Source of the DNA: Pirellula sp.
GTDB lineage: Bacteria; Planctomycetota; Planctomycetia; Pirellulales; PNKZ01
DNA length: 64,000 bases
Assembly (NCBI GenBank): GCA_013822735.1
Contig: PNKZ01000027.1
Coordinates: 1-64,000, forward strand
Direction of reading: 5' to 3'
How positions within the stretch are numbered: the stretch's first letter is position 1; the number at the start of each line of letters is the position of its first letter. Below, in pieces: positions 46,518 through 54,990 of this stretch. The translations under genes were made by a program, and so were the position numbers. The notes under the pieces were generated by a model. The model had not been told where the DNA came from, did not search any database, and saw nothing but the letters and a program-made list of their open reading frames with translations.

Positions 46518-47138
46518 TCAATTCACCCAACTGGAGCTCCCGATCGGCGAGCCGATCGACCCGCAGGAGAGAGCCAGCCCGTCTGCGCGGTCGCGCAATC
46601 TGCGTCGCATCCGATGCCAGGAGTTCTTCCAACGCTGCGTCGCTTGTGCGGTGGCATCGTTGTAGACGTCGGAATCGGTCGCAACTTCGGGCGTCGCCGT
46701 ATCGGGCGTAGTCGTGTCGGTATCGTTGCCGAGCGCATGAGCCTTATCGAAGCGGAACACGCGCCGCGTCTCCAGCTTGTGGAAGGCCAGGGCCCGATCA
46801 AGCCGCATCCACAGATCGCGGTTCTTAATTGGTACGAGCTCGCCGTACGACTCCCACATCCACCCGTGGCGGCGCCATTCGTCGAGTCCTTCGTTGAGCA
46901 CGCGACGGACGGAGCGCGCGCCGGCGACCAGCGTCACTAGCGAAGGTTGATCGAGTGCTTCCAACGCCCGCACGACGGCCAACAGCTCGAGCCGTTCGCC
47001 GTGCAAGCCTTCTTCTTCGTCCGTTGCCGTGAGTTCCGCCGATCCATCGGCCGCAGTCAGAGCGAATTTCCATTCGCCCCGTTCTTCTTCTTCCCGCGCT
47101 TCGCAGCGCAAGAAAAAGTGCGGTTGGGGGGAAATCAT
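46518..47138 (-). CDS. RNase H-fold protein, probably inactive
   Basis: A 206-residue protein whose first 135 residues follow the RNase HI fold. GERLELLAVVRALEALDQP matches the helix carrying the family glutamate. VKNRDLW-like PIKNRDLWMRLDRALAFHK matches the later region. The first aspartate is missing (FLRCEARE), the second is replaced (LVAGARSV where TDS is expected), and the last carboxylate is not seen. Residues 135-206 are disordered and basic. A similar protein is widespread in planctomycetes; the role is unknown. Confidence 0.72.
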   Translation of the reverse strand: MISPQPHFFLRCEAREEEERGEWKFALTAADGSAELTATDEEEGLHGERLELLAVVRALEALDQPSLVTLVAGARSVRRVLNEGLDEWRRHGWMWESYGELVPIKNRDLWMRLDRALAFHKLETRRVFRFDKAHALGNDTDTTTPDTATPEVATDSDVYNDATAQATQRWKNSWHRMRRRLRDRADGLALSCGSIGSPIGSSSWVN

Positions 47139-47467
47139 AATAAGTTCAGTTACTCTCTAAATCGCAGGGGTGGGATGACGGGCAGGGAGGGCGAACGTCC
47201 GAAAAGCGTCCGTTACAATCGGACCCTGTGTCGCGTGTCGCACTCATCAAACGTCGCTACAACAATCAATTATTCACCACAGTTAGCTATCGGCAGACTC
47301 GCCCCGAACTTCGCAGCTTTGCCGGCTTACGCGACAAGTTTTTCTTCGCGCGCCGTCGCTGGTAAACTTTGAAGCGGATGTAACGACGATGCGCGATACG
47401 CGCGGAGACAAGCTCCGCGGCAATATGAACACTACTGACCCTTCACCCCCCTCACACCTTCTGAACC
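47139..47467. other. Divergent intergenic region
   Basis: About 330 bases between the RNase H-like gene (minus) and the PfpI-family gene (plus). It should carry promoters for both. I see no convincing promoter pair, repeat or RNA gene. Short frames here have no family resemblance. Confidence 0.45.
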
Positions 47468-48052
47468 ATGTCCCAACGCCTCTTGATGCTTGTCGGCGAC
47501 TACGTAGAAGACTACGAAGCGATGGTGCCGTATCAGATGCTGCTCATGGTCGGCCATCGCGTAGACACGGTTTGCCCCGACAAGAAAGCCGGCGATACCG
47601 TCGCCACGGCCATTCACGATTTTGACGGCGCGCAGACCTATAGCGAAAAACGCGGCCACAACTTCCGGCTGACGTTCGACTTCGCGAACGTCAAGGAAAG
47701 CGACTACGACGGCCTCGTCATCCCCGGCGGCCGAGCGCCGGAATATCTCCGGCTCAATTCGCGCGTCATTGAAATCGTCCGGCACTTCGCGAATGCGCGC
47801 AAGCCGATCGCCGCGATTTGCCACGGCCCGCAAATTCTCGCCGCGGCCGGAGTGCTCCGCGATCGCACGGCGCAAGCCTACCCGGCCTTGAAGCCCGAAC
47901 TCGGACTCTGCGGCTGCCGCTGGGCGGAACCCTCGGCAGGCCTCGACGACGCGACAGTCGACGGCAATCTCGTGACCGCCGCCGCGTGGCCGGCACATCC
48001 GGCGTGGATCCGCGAATTCTTGAAGGTGCTTGGTACCCCGATTGGCATGTGA
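47468..48052 (+). CDS. DJ-1/PfpI family protein
   Basis: A 194-residue class I amidotransferase-fold protein. The nucleophile elbow is [16 protein letters not shown], with the cysteine in place, and the family acidic residue lies in [32 protein letters not shown] is also typical. Members act as glyoxalases, deglycases or stress chaperones; the exact activity cannot be told from sequence. The next gene begins three bases after its stop. Confidence 0.92.
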   Translation: MSQRLLMLVGDYVEDYEAMVPYQMLLMVGHRVDTVCPDKKAGDTVATAIHDFDGAQTYSEKRGHNFRLTFDFANVKESDYDGLVIPGGRAPEYLRLNSRVIEIVRHFANARKPIAAICHGPQILAAAGVLRDRTAQAYPALKPELGLCGCRWAEPSAGLDDATVDGNLVTAAAWPAHPAWIREFLKVLGTPIGM

Positions 48053-48055
48053 AGT

Positions 48056-48433
48056 ATGCCGGGATTTCCCCGTCGCGGATTCATAGTTGGGTTTTGTCTG
48101 CTTTCGTTATTTGCGATTGCTTGGACGAGCTACGCGCGCTACGGCTACCCCTACGACAATCTTGAATTCGATCGGGACACATGGATGAAGGAGGCCGGTC
48201 GTAGCAAGATCGGTGTGCGTTATCAGATGCTCGACGACCTTGTCGCGAACTATCTTCCCGTCGGGATGCGCAAAGCGGATGTCATGCAACTCCTTGGTGA
48301 GCCGACTGATGACTACGAAACCGAGTCGAATTGGACGATTCCGGTCTCACATGTGAGTGACGTTGAGCGTGTCGTGAGTGTGCATTTTGACGCCGATCAA
48401 CGAATTCGCTTGGTCGCTCTGTACACGGAATGA
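48056..48433 (+). CDS. BamE/OmlA-like small membrane-anchored protein
   Basis: A 125-residue protein with one N-terminal hydrophobic segment (GFIVGFCLLSLFAIAWTS). The mature part resembles the SmpA/OmlA (BamE) fold: LPVGMRKADVMQLLGEPTDD is the typical helix and turn, followed by beta strands ending RIRLVALYTE. It has no lipobox cysteine, so it may be a membrane-anchored rather than a lipid-anchored form. It lies three bases after the PfpI-family gene. Function is inferred from fold only. Confidence 0.65.
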   Translation: MPGFPRRGFIVGFCLLSLFAIAWTSYARYGYPYDNLEFDRDTWMKEAGRSKIGVRYQMLDDLVANYLPVGMRKADVMQLLGEPTDDYETESNWTIPVSHVSDVERVVSVHFDADQRIRLVALYTE

Positions 48434-48467
48434 ATGTACTCGTCGATGTCCGCGGTTTCCCTATTTA

Positions 48468-48490
48468 GCCCGCCGTCGGCGACGGCGGGC
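48468..48490. terminator. Hairpin between convergent genes
   Basis: GCCCGCCGTC (48468-48477) pairs perfectly with GACGGCGGGC (48481-48490) around a three-base loop. It lies between the ends of two convergent genes (48433 and 48506). A CTATTTA stretch precedes it. It probably ends transcription from both sides. Confidence 0.65.
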
Positions 48491-48505
48491 ACTACCGTTC
48501 GCCGA

Positions 48506-49054
48506 CTACGGCTTCTTCATCGGAATCGTAATCACAATCCCCGCCGCACGGTTCTCCGTGCTCTTGCGATTCGGCACGTGGCATTTGAGGCATTCGTTCG
48601 TCAGGCAGATCATGCCGACGTACTGATAGACGCCGTCCGTCGTTTCGTCGTACGTCTCTTGGCCTTCGCTCAGCGCCTTCACCGCGTTGCGCTCGAACTC
48701 GTTCTGCGGCAAATGTGCCGTGTTCATCGCCTGCCCGTTGACGGCGAGCCAACGGACGCCGACGCCGCGACGGTCGGCAAGTTCGCGAAACACGTCCTTC
48801 ATCGCGACGCCGGGAATCGGGAGCGCCTCGTCTTCGCGATAGTAATGGTGATGCACGGCATGGAGCGTCGCTTCGAAGGTTTCGTGCAACAGTTCCGCGC
48901 TTTGGCGCTGCGGATCCGTCGAGGGAACGTCGATCTTCGTTCCGACCGTGCAGACTTCGTCGCCGCCTTGGGATGATGGCTCACTGCCGATCGTTTCCCA
49001 AGTCAAGCCGGCGATCGTCAACGCGGCGCATAATGCCGCTAAAAAACATTTCAT
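48506..49054 (-). CDS. DUF3365 (Tll0287-like) haem-binding protein
   Basis: A 182-residue secreted protein. It has a signal peptide (MKCFLAALCAALTIAGLTW) and a DUF3365 domain with GVRWLAVN and the c-type haem motif CLKCH in NECLKCHVPN. The end RAAGIVITIPMKKP is typical. These proteins are single-haem sensor-like domains that may bind gases or electrons. The ATG at 49054 is chosen because it places the signal peptide first. It appears as a single gene, convergent with the BamE-like gene. Confidence 0.85.
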   Translation of the reverse strand: MKCFLAALCAALTIAGLTWETIGSEPSSQGGDEVCTVGTKIDVPSTDPQRQSAELLHETFEATLHAVHHHYYREDEALPIPGVAMKDVFRELADRRGVGVRWLAVNGQAMNTAHLPQNEFERNAVKALSEGQETYDETTDGVYQYVGMICLTNECLKCHVPNRKSTENRAAGIVITIPMKKP

Positions 49055-49329
49055 GGAGTAGACTCCGGCGGAGCGGGCTTGGGGCGAGGCGGGAGGGATG
49101 GTCGGCAATAGGCGCGCGGAAAACGTTCGTGTCGCAGAACGTTCTAGAAATGCTTCATCGGCCATTTCTTTTCGCAACCTAATACCCGCTATTTCCGACG
49201 TCAACGGCGTAGCGGGTCGTAAGAATGCCGATTGTCAGCTTCGCACAATCGTGTGCCGCCCGCGGTACGGACTTGAGCGGCGTCGCACGGCGCGCGGATG
49301 ATCGCTCCATCAACTCAGCGGCGCAAAAA
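49055..49329. other. Intergenic region with no recognised gene
   Basis: About 275 bases between the DUF3365 gene start and the terminator of the amidotransferase-like gene, both on the minus strand. The DUF3365 promoter should lie here. I found no clear promoter, repeat or RNA. Confidence 0.4.
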
Positions 49330-49359
49330 AACACCCAGGGACCGTTGTCCCTGGGTGTT
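49330..49359 (-). terminator. Strong rho-independent terminator
   Basis: A 13-base perfect stem, AACACCCAGGGAC (49330-49342) with GTCCCTGGGTGTT (49347-49359), closes a four-base loop. On the minus strand it is followed by a run of T (A-rich bases at 49325-49331 on the plus strand). It ends the amidotransferase-like transcript that stops at 49406. The plus-strand side is T-rich too, so it may work both ways. Confidence 0.9.
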
Positions 49360-49405
49360 CTGTTCTCTTAACTAGCAACTAGCTACCAACTACTAGCGAC
49401 TTCTC

Positions 49406-50197
49406 TTAAGCGGCCATGGCGACCGTCTTGCGGCCCATCGGAATCACGGCCGGTTCGTCGTCTTCGATCGCCGGAGCTTCGCCGGTGATGCCCCAGATAA
49501 ATTCTTCGACGATCCGCAGGTCGAGCGCCGTGGCGCTGTCGGCTTCCGGATGGAACTGCGTGCCGAAGGCAAACCAATCCGGGCGGATGCTTTCGATCGC
49601 TTCCACGACGCCGTCGGGGCAGCGGGCCGAGACGGTAAAGCCGGGAGCAATTTCATCGCACGACATGTGGTGCATGCTGTTGACGCGGATTTCACCTTCG
49701 CCGTAGACCCGTTCCATGATCGTGCCTTTGATTACTTCCAAGGCGTGACGATGGTTCACGTCGATCGGATCTTTGTGCGGCAGGCTCTTCGGCATATCTT
49801 CCGGAATGTGGAGGAACAGGTTGCCGCCTTGCGAAACGTTGAGCAATTGCATGCCGACGCCCACGCCGTAGAACGGCAAGCGACGATCGGCGACCATGCG
49901 GACAAGCTTGCGATCGAACGTTTCGCGGCGAGCGTCCATTGGACGAACCGACGGGTGGAGCATGAAGCCGTCGCGACGCGGATCGAGATCGGCCCCGCCG
50001 ACCATCATCACGCCGTCAAGCAAATCGAGCACGCGAGCCATGTCCTCGTCGTTCTCGAGAATCGGAATGATCACGGGCACGCCGCCCGCCTTCACGATCG
50101 CATCGTGATAGCCGGCGCAGAGGTAGCTCATCGCCGGGCCGTCTTTACGAGCCGCGCGATAGTCCATGTTGATTCCGATGAGGGGCTTACGGTTCAT
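49406..50197 (-). CDS. Class I amidotransferase-like (peptidase C26) protein without catalytic Cys
   Basis: A 263-residue protein of the gamma-glutamyl-GABA hydrolase (PuuD-like) group. The fold is clear: GVMMVGGADLDPRR, GMQLLNVSQGGNLFLHIPED, and FGTQFHPEAD, which keeps the His and Glu of the triad. The nucleophile elbow, normally GICRGMQ, reads GVGVGMQ (residues 111-117), so the cysteine is replaced by glycine. Hydrolysis by the usual mechanism is therefore unlikely. GGAG upstream of the ATG at 50197 supports the start. A strong terminator follows. Confidence 0.88.
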   Translation of the reverse strand: MNRKPLIGINMDYRAARKDGPAMSYLCAGYHDAIVKAGGVPVIIPILENDEDMARVLDLLDGVMMVGGADLDPRRDGFMLHPSVRPMDARRETFDRKLVRMVADRRLPFYGVGVGMQLLNVSQGGNLFLHIPEDMPKSLPHKDPIDVNHRHALEVIKGTIMERVYGEGEIRVNSMHHMSCDEIAPGFTVSARCPDGVVEAIESIRPDWFAFGTQFHPEADSATALDLRIVEEFIWGITGEAPAIEDDEPAVIPMGRKTVAMAA

Positions 50198-50830
50198 CTT
50201 CACACTCCTGTGGGCGACACATCCTGTGTCTGGGGCGATCGAGCAGAATGCGCGACCGCAGAAACACGTCCTGGAGTACGAGGCCGGACCGTACAGCTGC
50301 GCTGCGGGAACCAAACGGAGGAGGCGGAAGAATTTCCGAAGCGAACGGGGAAGAGCATCCAACCATTCGCGCCCGCGTCGGAGAGCCGACAAGAGCGACG
50401 AAGCGAGGGCAGGCTCGGAAGCCGGCTGCTACGTCGAAGGCGCGAAGTATTAGTCATATGCGTCGTCCCTAACGCCGCATCGATCGCGTAGGGCTCATCC
50501 CGAGCCGAACGACCGATGCCTCATCCGGTTGCTTGCCGCAGCGAGCCGCCGGAACGATATCCCTATCGATTGACCTCGCACTTGCGAACCTCGGACAATT
50601 GTCCTCGGGGAAGGCTCGCTTGGGCGATGGGTCGAGTTATAGACGTGTCCAGATCATTTACAAGCAATTCGCTCATCTTGCGGTTTGCATGAGTGCTTGC
50701 ACACGGTTTAGTGCTGGCGCCGGCATGCCGGCATGGGGTGCCGGCTAGACGACCCGCGAAAAAGCGGCTAATTTCAACGGTTTGCCGGGCTCGTGCCGCG
50801 GCGATTAGTTGGGCAAGCGAAGAGACCATC
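50198..50830. other. Long divergent intergenic region
   Basis: More than 600 bases between the amidotransferase-like gene (minus) and the ketoacyl synthase III gene (plus). A short palindrome (CCGGCATGCCGG, near 50720) is the only clear structure. Frames on both strands look like non-coding noise. It probably holds promoters and a long leader; I see no tRNA, riboswitch or repeat that I can name. Confidence 0.4.
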
Positions 50831-52030
50831 ATGCGTGTCCGTTACGAAAACGTTTGCCTCGAAGCATTCGGCTACGATTTGCCGAGCGAAATCGTCACGA
50901 CCGACGAACTCGAACGACGCTTGGAGCCGCTCTACAAGCGCTTGCGCCTGCCCAACGGCCGACTGGAATTGATGACCGGCATTCGCGAGCGCCGCTTCTT
51001 TCCGGCCGACATGCCCCCTAGCGAAGCGAGCATTCGCAGCGGCGAGCGCGCGATACAAGCCGCAGGGATCGATCGCGCGCAAATCGGCGCGCTGATCCAC
51101 GGCAGCGTGTGCCGCGACTTTATCGAACCGGCGACGGCGTGCGGAGTGCATCGTGAGCTCGGGCTCGCACATGAGTGCGTGATCTACGACGTGTCGAACG
51201 CCTGCTTGGGTTTACTCAACGGCATTCTCCAAGCGGCCGACCTAATCGAACTGGGCCGTATCGACGCGGCACTCGTCGTCGGCACGGAGAACGGCCGGCA
51301 CTTGGTGGAGAATACGGTCGAAAGTCTCAACGCCGCGACCACACTGACACGCGACACAATTAAGCTTTCGATCGCCTCGCTGACCATTGGCGCCGCGAGC
51401 GCCGCGGTACTGCTTACGAATCGCAAGATCAGCAAGACGCAGAACCGACTGCTCGGCGGCGCCGTATGGGCCGACACCGCGCACCATGAACTCTGCCGCA
51501 GCGGCCGCGATGAAGCCCGGGCCGACGGCGTGCGCCCGCTCATGACGACCGACAGTGAAGCCTTGCTGCTCGGCGGAGTTTCCGCGGCCGAAGCGGCTTA
51601 CGGACGTTTCCTAGCGACCATGGACTGGACGCCGGGCGATTTGAACAAGACCGTTTGCCATCAAGTCGGCGTGGCCCACAAGAAACTCATCTTCCAAAAG
51701 CTCGGACTCGATCCGGCGATGGATTTCAGCACGTTTGAATTCTTAGGCAACACCGGCTCGGCCGCACTGCCGATTACCGCGGCGCTCGGCGCGGAGCACG
51801 GCCATCTGCAGGCCGGCGACCGCACTGCGTTCCTCGGCATCGGGTCGGGCATCAACGTCGTGATGCTCGGCGTCGAGTGGCAACCGACGCCCGTCGGCGG
51901 CAACGCGGCTGCGGAGTCGCCGGAATCGCTACAGTCGGCCGATTCCGCGCTATCGCCGGTCGCGGCGGGCATCGTTCAAAGGGTCGGACCTCTTGTAAGT
52001 CCGGGAGCCGCTGCCAAGAATCCAGTATGA
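50831..52030 (+). CDS. 3-oxoacyl-ACP synthase III family protein
   Basis: A 399-residue thiolase-fold enzyme. The catalytic cysteine is C125 in YDVSNACLGLLNG, the histidine lies in VCHQVGVAHKK and the asparagine in FLGNTGSAALP. The N-terminal stretch LMTGIRERRFF is typical of FabH and OleA relatives. The C-terminal 45 residues are Ala/Ser-rich and not conserved. Whether it primes fatty acid synthesis or makes long-chain ketones or polyketides cannot be told. The stop overlaps nadE by four bases. Confidence 0.9.
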   Translation: MRVRYENVCLEAFGYDLPSEIVTTDELERRLEPLYKRLRLPNGRLELMTGIRERRFFPADMPPSEASIRSGERAIQAAGIDRAQIGALIHGSVCRDFIEPATACGVHRELGLAHECVIYDVSNACLGLLNGILQAADLIELGRIDAALVVGTENGRHLVENTVESLNAATTLTRDTIKLSIASLTIGAASAAVLLTNRKISKTQNRLLGGAVWADTAHHELCRSGRDEARADGVRPLMTTDSEALLLGGVSAAEAAYGRFLATMDWTPGDLNKTVCHQVGVAHKKLIFQKLGLDPAMDFSTFEFLGNTGSAALPITAALGAEHGHLQAGDRTAFLGIGSGINVVMLGVEWQPTPVGGNAAAESPESLQSADSALSPVAAGIVQRVGPLVSPGAAAKNPV

Positions 52031-54024
52031 AGTTAATTCGGGTCGCCTCCGCCGTTTTGAATCAAACGCCTCTCGATTGGGAGGGGAATAAGGCCCGCAT
52101 CTTGGCGGCCATCGAAGCCGCGCGAGCGGAGAAGGCGTCGATCCTCTGCCTGCCCGAGCTTTGCATCACCGGCTACGGCTGCGAAGACGCGTTCCACTCG
52201 CCGGCCCTGCAAGACACGGCAATCGAAGTCTTGCAGGAGATTCTTCCCGCGACCAAGGGGATGATCGTCTCGCTCGGGCTGCCGCTGCTCTACCACCAAG
52301 GGCTCTTCAACACCGCTTGCTTGGCGTGCGACGGTAAGATCCTCGGCTTCACGGCCAAGCAATTCCTCGCGGGCGACGGGCTTCACTACGAGCCGCGCTG
52401 GTTTAAGCCTTGGCCGAAGGGGGAACGGGTCAACGTCGAACTTGCCGGCGTCGACTATCCGCTCGGAGACGTCTATTACGACGTCGGCGACGTGAAGATC
52501 GGTTTTGAAATTTGCGAAGACGCGTGGGTCGCGGATCGCCCCGGCAGCGAACTTGCGCTGCGCGGCGTCGACGTCATCCTCAACCCCAGCGCGAGCCACT
52601 TCGCCTTCGGTAAGTTCAAGGTGCGCGAACGGTTTGTGCTCGAAGGCTCCCGGGCCTTCAACGTGAGCTACGTCTATTCGAACCTCGTCGGCAACGAAGC
52701 CGGACGCTCGATCTACGACGGCGGAGCGCTCATTGCTTCGGCCGGCGAAATGGTCGCCGCCGGCCCAAGGTTCACGTTCGCCGACGTGCGCGTCACTTCG
52801 GCTTTGGTCGATGTTGACGCCACGCGGATGCGGCAATCGCGCACCGGCAGCTTCCGGCCCGACTTGCGCGAGAGCGACGCTTGCGTCGAGTCCGACTTCA
52901 CATATCCCGTGTTCTTGCCGGAGCGGAACGTCGTCGTGCAGGCGGCTTGGGAACAAGGTTCGCACGTCAAAGAGGAAGAGTTTGCCCGAGCGGTGAGCCT
53001 GGCGTTGTTCGACTACATGCGCAAGAGCCGGTCGAACGGTTTCGTGCTTTCGCTCAGCGGCGGCGCCGATAGTTCCGCCATTGCGTGTTTGATTTCGCTT
53101 CTCGTCGAGTGGGGCGTGAAGGAACTCGGTCTCGCCGGGTTTCTCGCCAAGCTCGCGTACTACAAGCAGCTTCAAGCGTGCAAGACTCCCGCCGAGATCC
53201 TGGCGCAGATGCTCGTCTGCGTTTATCAAGGCACGGAGAACAGCGGCGACGTCACGCGTACCGCGGCGCGAGAAGTGGCGAAAGCGGTCCATGCGGAGTT
53301 CATGGACTTCGACATCACCCCGCTCCACGCCGGCTACTTGCAATTGATCGAGAAAGCCATCGGGCGACCGCTCGATTGGAAGACCGACGACATCGCGATG
53401 CAGAACATTCAAGCCCGTGTGCGTTCGCCAGGCGTTTGGATGCTCACGAACTTGCGCGGCTCGCTGCTTTTGGCCACCAGCAATCGTTCGGAAGCCGCGG
53501 TCGGCTACGCCACGATGGACGGCGACACCTCGGGCGGCCTGAGCCCGATCTCCGGCATCGACAAAGCGTATCTCCGCCGGTGGCTCGTCTGGCTCGAGAA
53601 AGAAGGTCCGGCCGATCTGCAGCCGATTCCCGCGTTGCACTACGTCAACGCCCAAGCTCCGACGGCCGAACTGCGCCCGCCCGGCGCGAAACAGACCGAC
53701 GAAGCGGACCTGATGCCGTACGAATTGCTCGACCGCGTCGAACGGTACGCGATTCACGACAAGCTGATCCCGGTCGAAATTCTGCAGAAGCTGCAGGTCG
53801 AGTTCCCGCAATACACGCTCGACCAGCTCGTCACCTGGATTGATCGCTTTTTCAAACTTTGGTGCCGCAACCAATGGAAGCGCGAGCGCATCGCACCCAG
53901 CTTCCATGTCGACGACCTAAACCTCGACCCGCGCACTTGGTGCCGGTTCCCGATTCTCTCGGGCGGTTACGAACGGGAAATGAAAGCCTTTCGTGAATAC
54001 GCGGCGAGATTGAAACCGCAGTGA
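52027..54024 (+). CDS. nadE: Glutamine-dependent NAD+ synthetase
   Basis: A 665-residue two-domain enzyme that amidates nicotinate adenine dinucleotide. The N-terminal nitrilase-type glutaminase has the Glu in LPELCITGYG and the Cys in FEICEDAW. The C-terminal synthetase has the PP-loop LSLSGGADSS. The ATG overlaps the stop of the ketoacyl synthase gene, implying translational coupling. Length fits the glutamine-dependent type. A 28-base inverted repeat follows the stop codon. Confidence 0.97.
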   Translation: MKLIRVASAVLNQTPLDWEGNKARILAAIEAARAEKASILCLPELCITGYGCEDAFHSPALQDTAIEVLQEILPATKGMIVSLGLPLLYHQGLFNTACLACDGKILGFTAKQFLAGDGLHYEPRWFKPWPKGERVNVELAGVDYPLGDVYYDVGDVKIGFEICEDAWVADRPGSELALRGVDVILNPSASHFAFGKFKVRERFVLEGSRAFNVSYVYSNLVGNEAGRSIYDGGALIASAGEMVAAGPRFTFADVRVTSALVDVDATRMRQSRTGSFRPDLRESDACVESDFTYPVFLPERNVVVQAAWEQGSHVKEEEFARAVSLALFDYMRKSRSNGFVLSLSGGADSSAIACLISLLVEWGVKELGLAGFLAKLAYYKQLQACKTPAEILAQMLVCVYQGTENSGDVTRTAAREVAKAVHAEFMDFDITPLHAGYLQLIEKAIGRPLDWKTDDIAMQNIQARVRSPGVWMLTNLRGSLLLATSNRSEAAVGYATMDGDTSGGLSPISGIDKAYLRRWLVWLEKEGPADLQPIPALHYVNAQAPTAELRPPGAKQTDEADLMPYELLDRVERYAIHDKLIPVEILQKLQVEFPQYTLDQLVTWIDRFFKLWCRNQWKRERIAPSFHVDDLNLDPRTWCRFPILSGGYEREMKAFREYAARLKPQ

Positions 54025-54031
54025 TTCACGC

Positions 54032-54110
54032 ACTAGCCCCGACGCGCAAGCGAGGGGACTCTGTGGTCCGCGGAACGTGACGGTCCCCTCGCTTGCGCGT
54101 CGGGGCTAGT
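54032..54110. repeat. 28-bp perfect inverted repeat between convergent genes
   Basis: ACTAGCCCCGACGCGCAAGC (54032-54059 in full) is perfectly complementary to 54083-54110, with a 23-base loop. It starts eight bases after the nadE stop and ends 38 bases before the end of the LOG-family gene. A 28-pair stem would be a strong bidirectional transcript end. The AGCCCCGACGCGCAAGCGAGG wording recalls a dispersed planctomycete repeat, so it may be a REP-like element rather than a simple terminator. Confidence 0.9.
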
Positions 54111-54148
54111 ATTCGGCGGTTTGCTCGCCACTCACCACCTGCATCGAC

Positions 54149-54736
54149 TCAAGTCTCGTCCTGCCGCAGCCATTTGCGTACATCCGGCGGCGAATACTCC
54201 GCAAGCCGGGCCAGCAACGTTTCCGCGTCGTCGGCTTGCGCCAACATCGCCAGATGGTCCGGCCGCATAAATTGCTCGTCCGCGGCATGCGCGAGAAATT
54301 CCAGGAGCCGATCAAAGAACCCCGCCGCGTTCAGTAGCCCGCACGGCTTCTTGTGAAAGCCGAGTTGCCCCCAGGTCCAAACCTCGAAGAGTTCTTCGAG
54401 CGTGCCGAGCCCGCCGGGCAGGGCGACGAACCCGTCGGAGAGTTCCGCCATGAGTGCTTTGCGCTCGTGCATCGACTGGACGACGTGCAACTCCGTGCAC
54501 CCTTGATGCGCGAGTTCCTTGGTCGCCAGCGCTTCGGGAATCACGCCGATCACGCGCCCGCCGGCCTTGAGACAAGCGTCGGCCAGCGTTCCCATCAGCC
54601 CCACGCGCCCGCCGCCGTACACGAGTTCGATGCCGCGCGCGGCCGCCGTTTGCCCGAGTTCCGTCGCCGCGTGCGCGTATTCCGGCTTCACGCCGCCGGC
54701 GGATCCGCAAAACACGCAGAGTCGTCGAATGTCCAT
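54149..54736 (-). CDS. LOG-family (cytokinin-activating type) nucleotide phosphoribohydrolase
   Basis: A 195-residue Rossmann-fold protein formerly annotated as lysine decarboxylase. The diagnostic motif PGGLGTLEELFEV is present, as is MHERKALM with the catalytic arginine. LOG enzymes release the base from nucleotide 5'-monophosphates; in bacteria the true substrate is often unknown. It converges with nadE across a long inverted repeat, and a fold-back repeat lies just upstream of its start. Confidence 0.93.
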   Translation of the reverse strand: MDIRRLCVFCGSAGGVKPEYAHAATELGQTAAARGIELVYGGGRVGLMGTLADACLKAGGRVIGVIPEALATKELAHQGCTELHVVQSMHERKALMAELSDGFVALPGGLGTLEELFEVWTWGQLGFHKKPCGLLNAAGFFDRLLEFLAHAADEQFMRPDHLAMLAQADDAETLLARLAEYSPPDVRKWLRQDET

Positions 54737-54744
54737 GGTTTTAT

Positions 54745-54908
54745 GGCGAGCGTCGAGCCGTCAGCCCGACATGTCTGAGGTAGAGGCTAGATCAAAGAGC
54801 TAGACGCTAGAAACGGAAGCCGACATCCGACCTCCAGTATTTCTAGTTTCTAACTTCTAGCTCTAACGTCTATCCGAAACACGTCGGCCTTACGGTTCGA
54901 CGCTCGCC
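54745..54908. repeat. Fold-back repeat of about 164 bp
   Basis: The left arm (54745-54813, starting GGCGAGCGTCGAGCCGT) and the right arm (54840-54908, ending ACGGTTCGACGCTCGCC) are complementary over most of about 69 bases. CTAG-rich phrases such as TTCTAGCTCTAACGTCT recur. Related copies occur near 61147-61275 and, as one arm only, at 63249-63283. No open frame is inside. It is probably a dispersed, non-coding element. Confidence 0.75.
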
Positions 54909-54990
54909 CCAGGCGATTGCAAGTCGACGCGGCGTCGACTAAAACGCCCATCATACGAAGTTTCCTTTCGCCGACTACGAGCAGCCCGCC

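Noticed and set aside
49360-49400. CTAG-rich short repeats after the terminator at 49330.
   Set aside because: Too short and irregular to call a member of the fold-back family.
52033-53907. A 624-residue open frame opposite nadE.
   Set aside because: The plus strand has all NAD synthetase motifs; the opposite frame has none.
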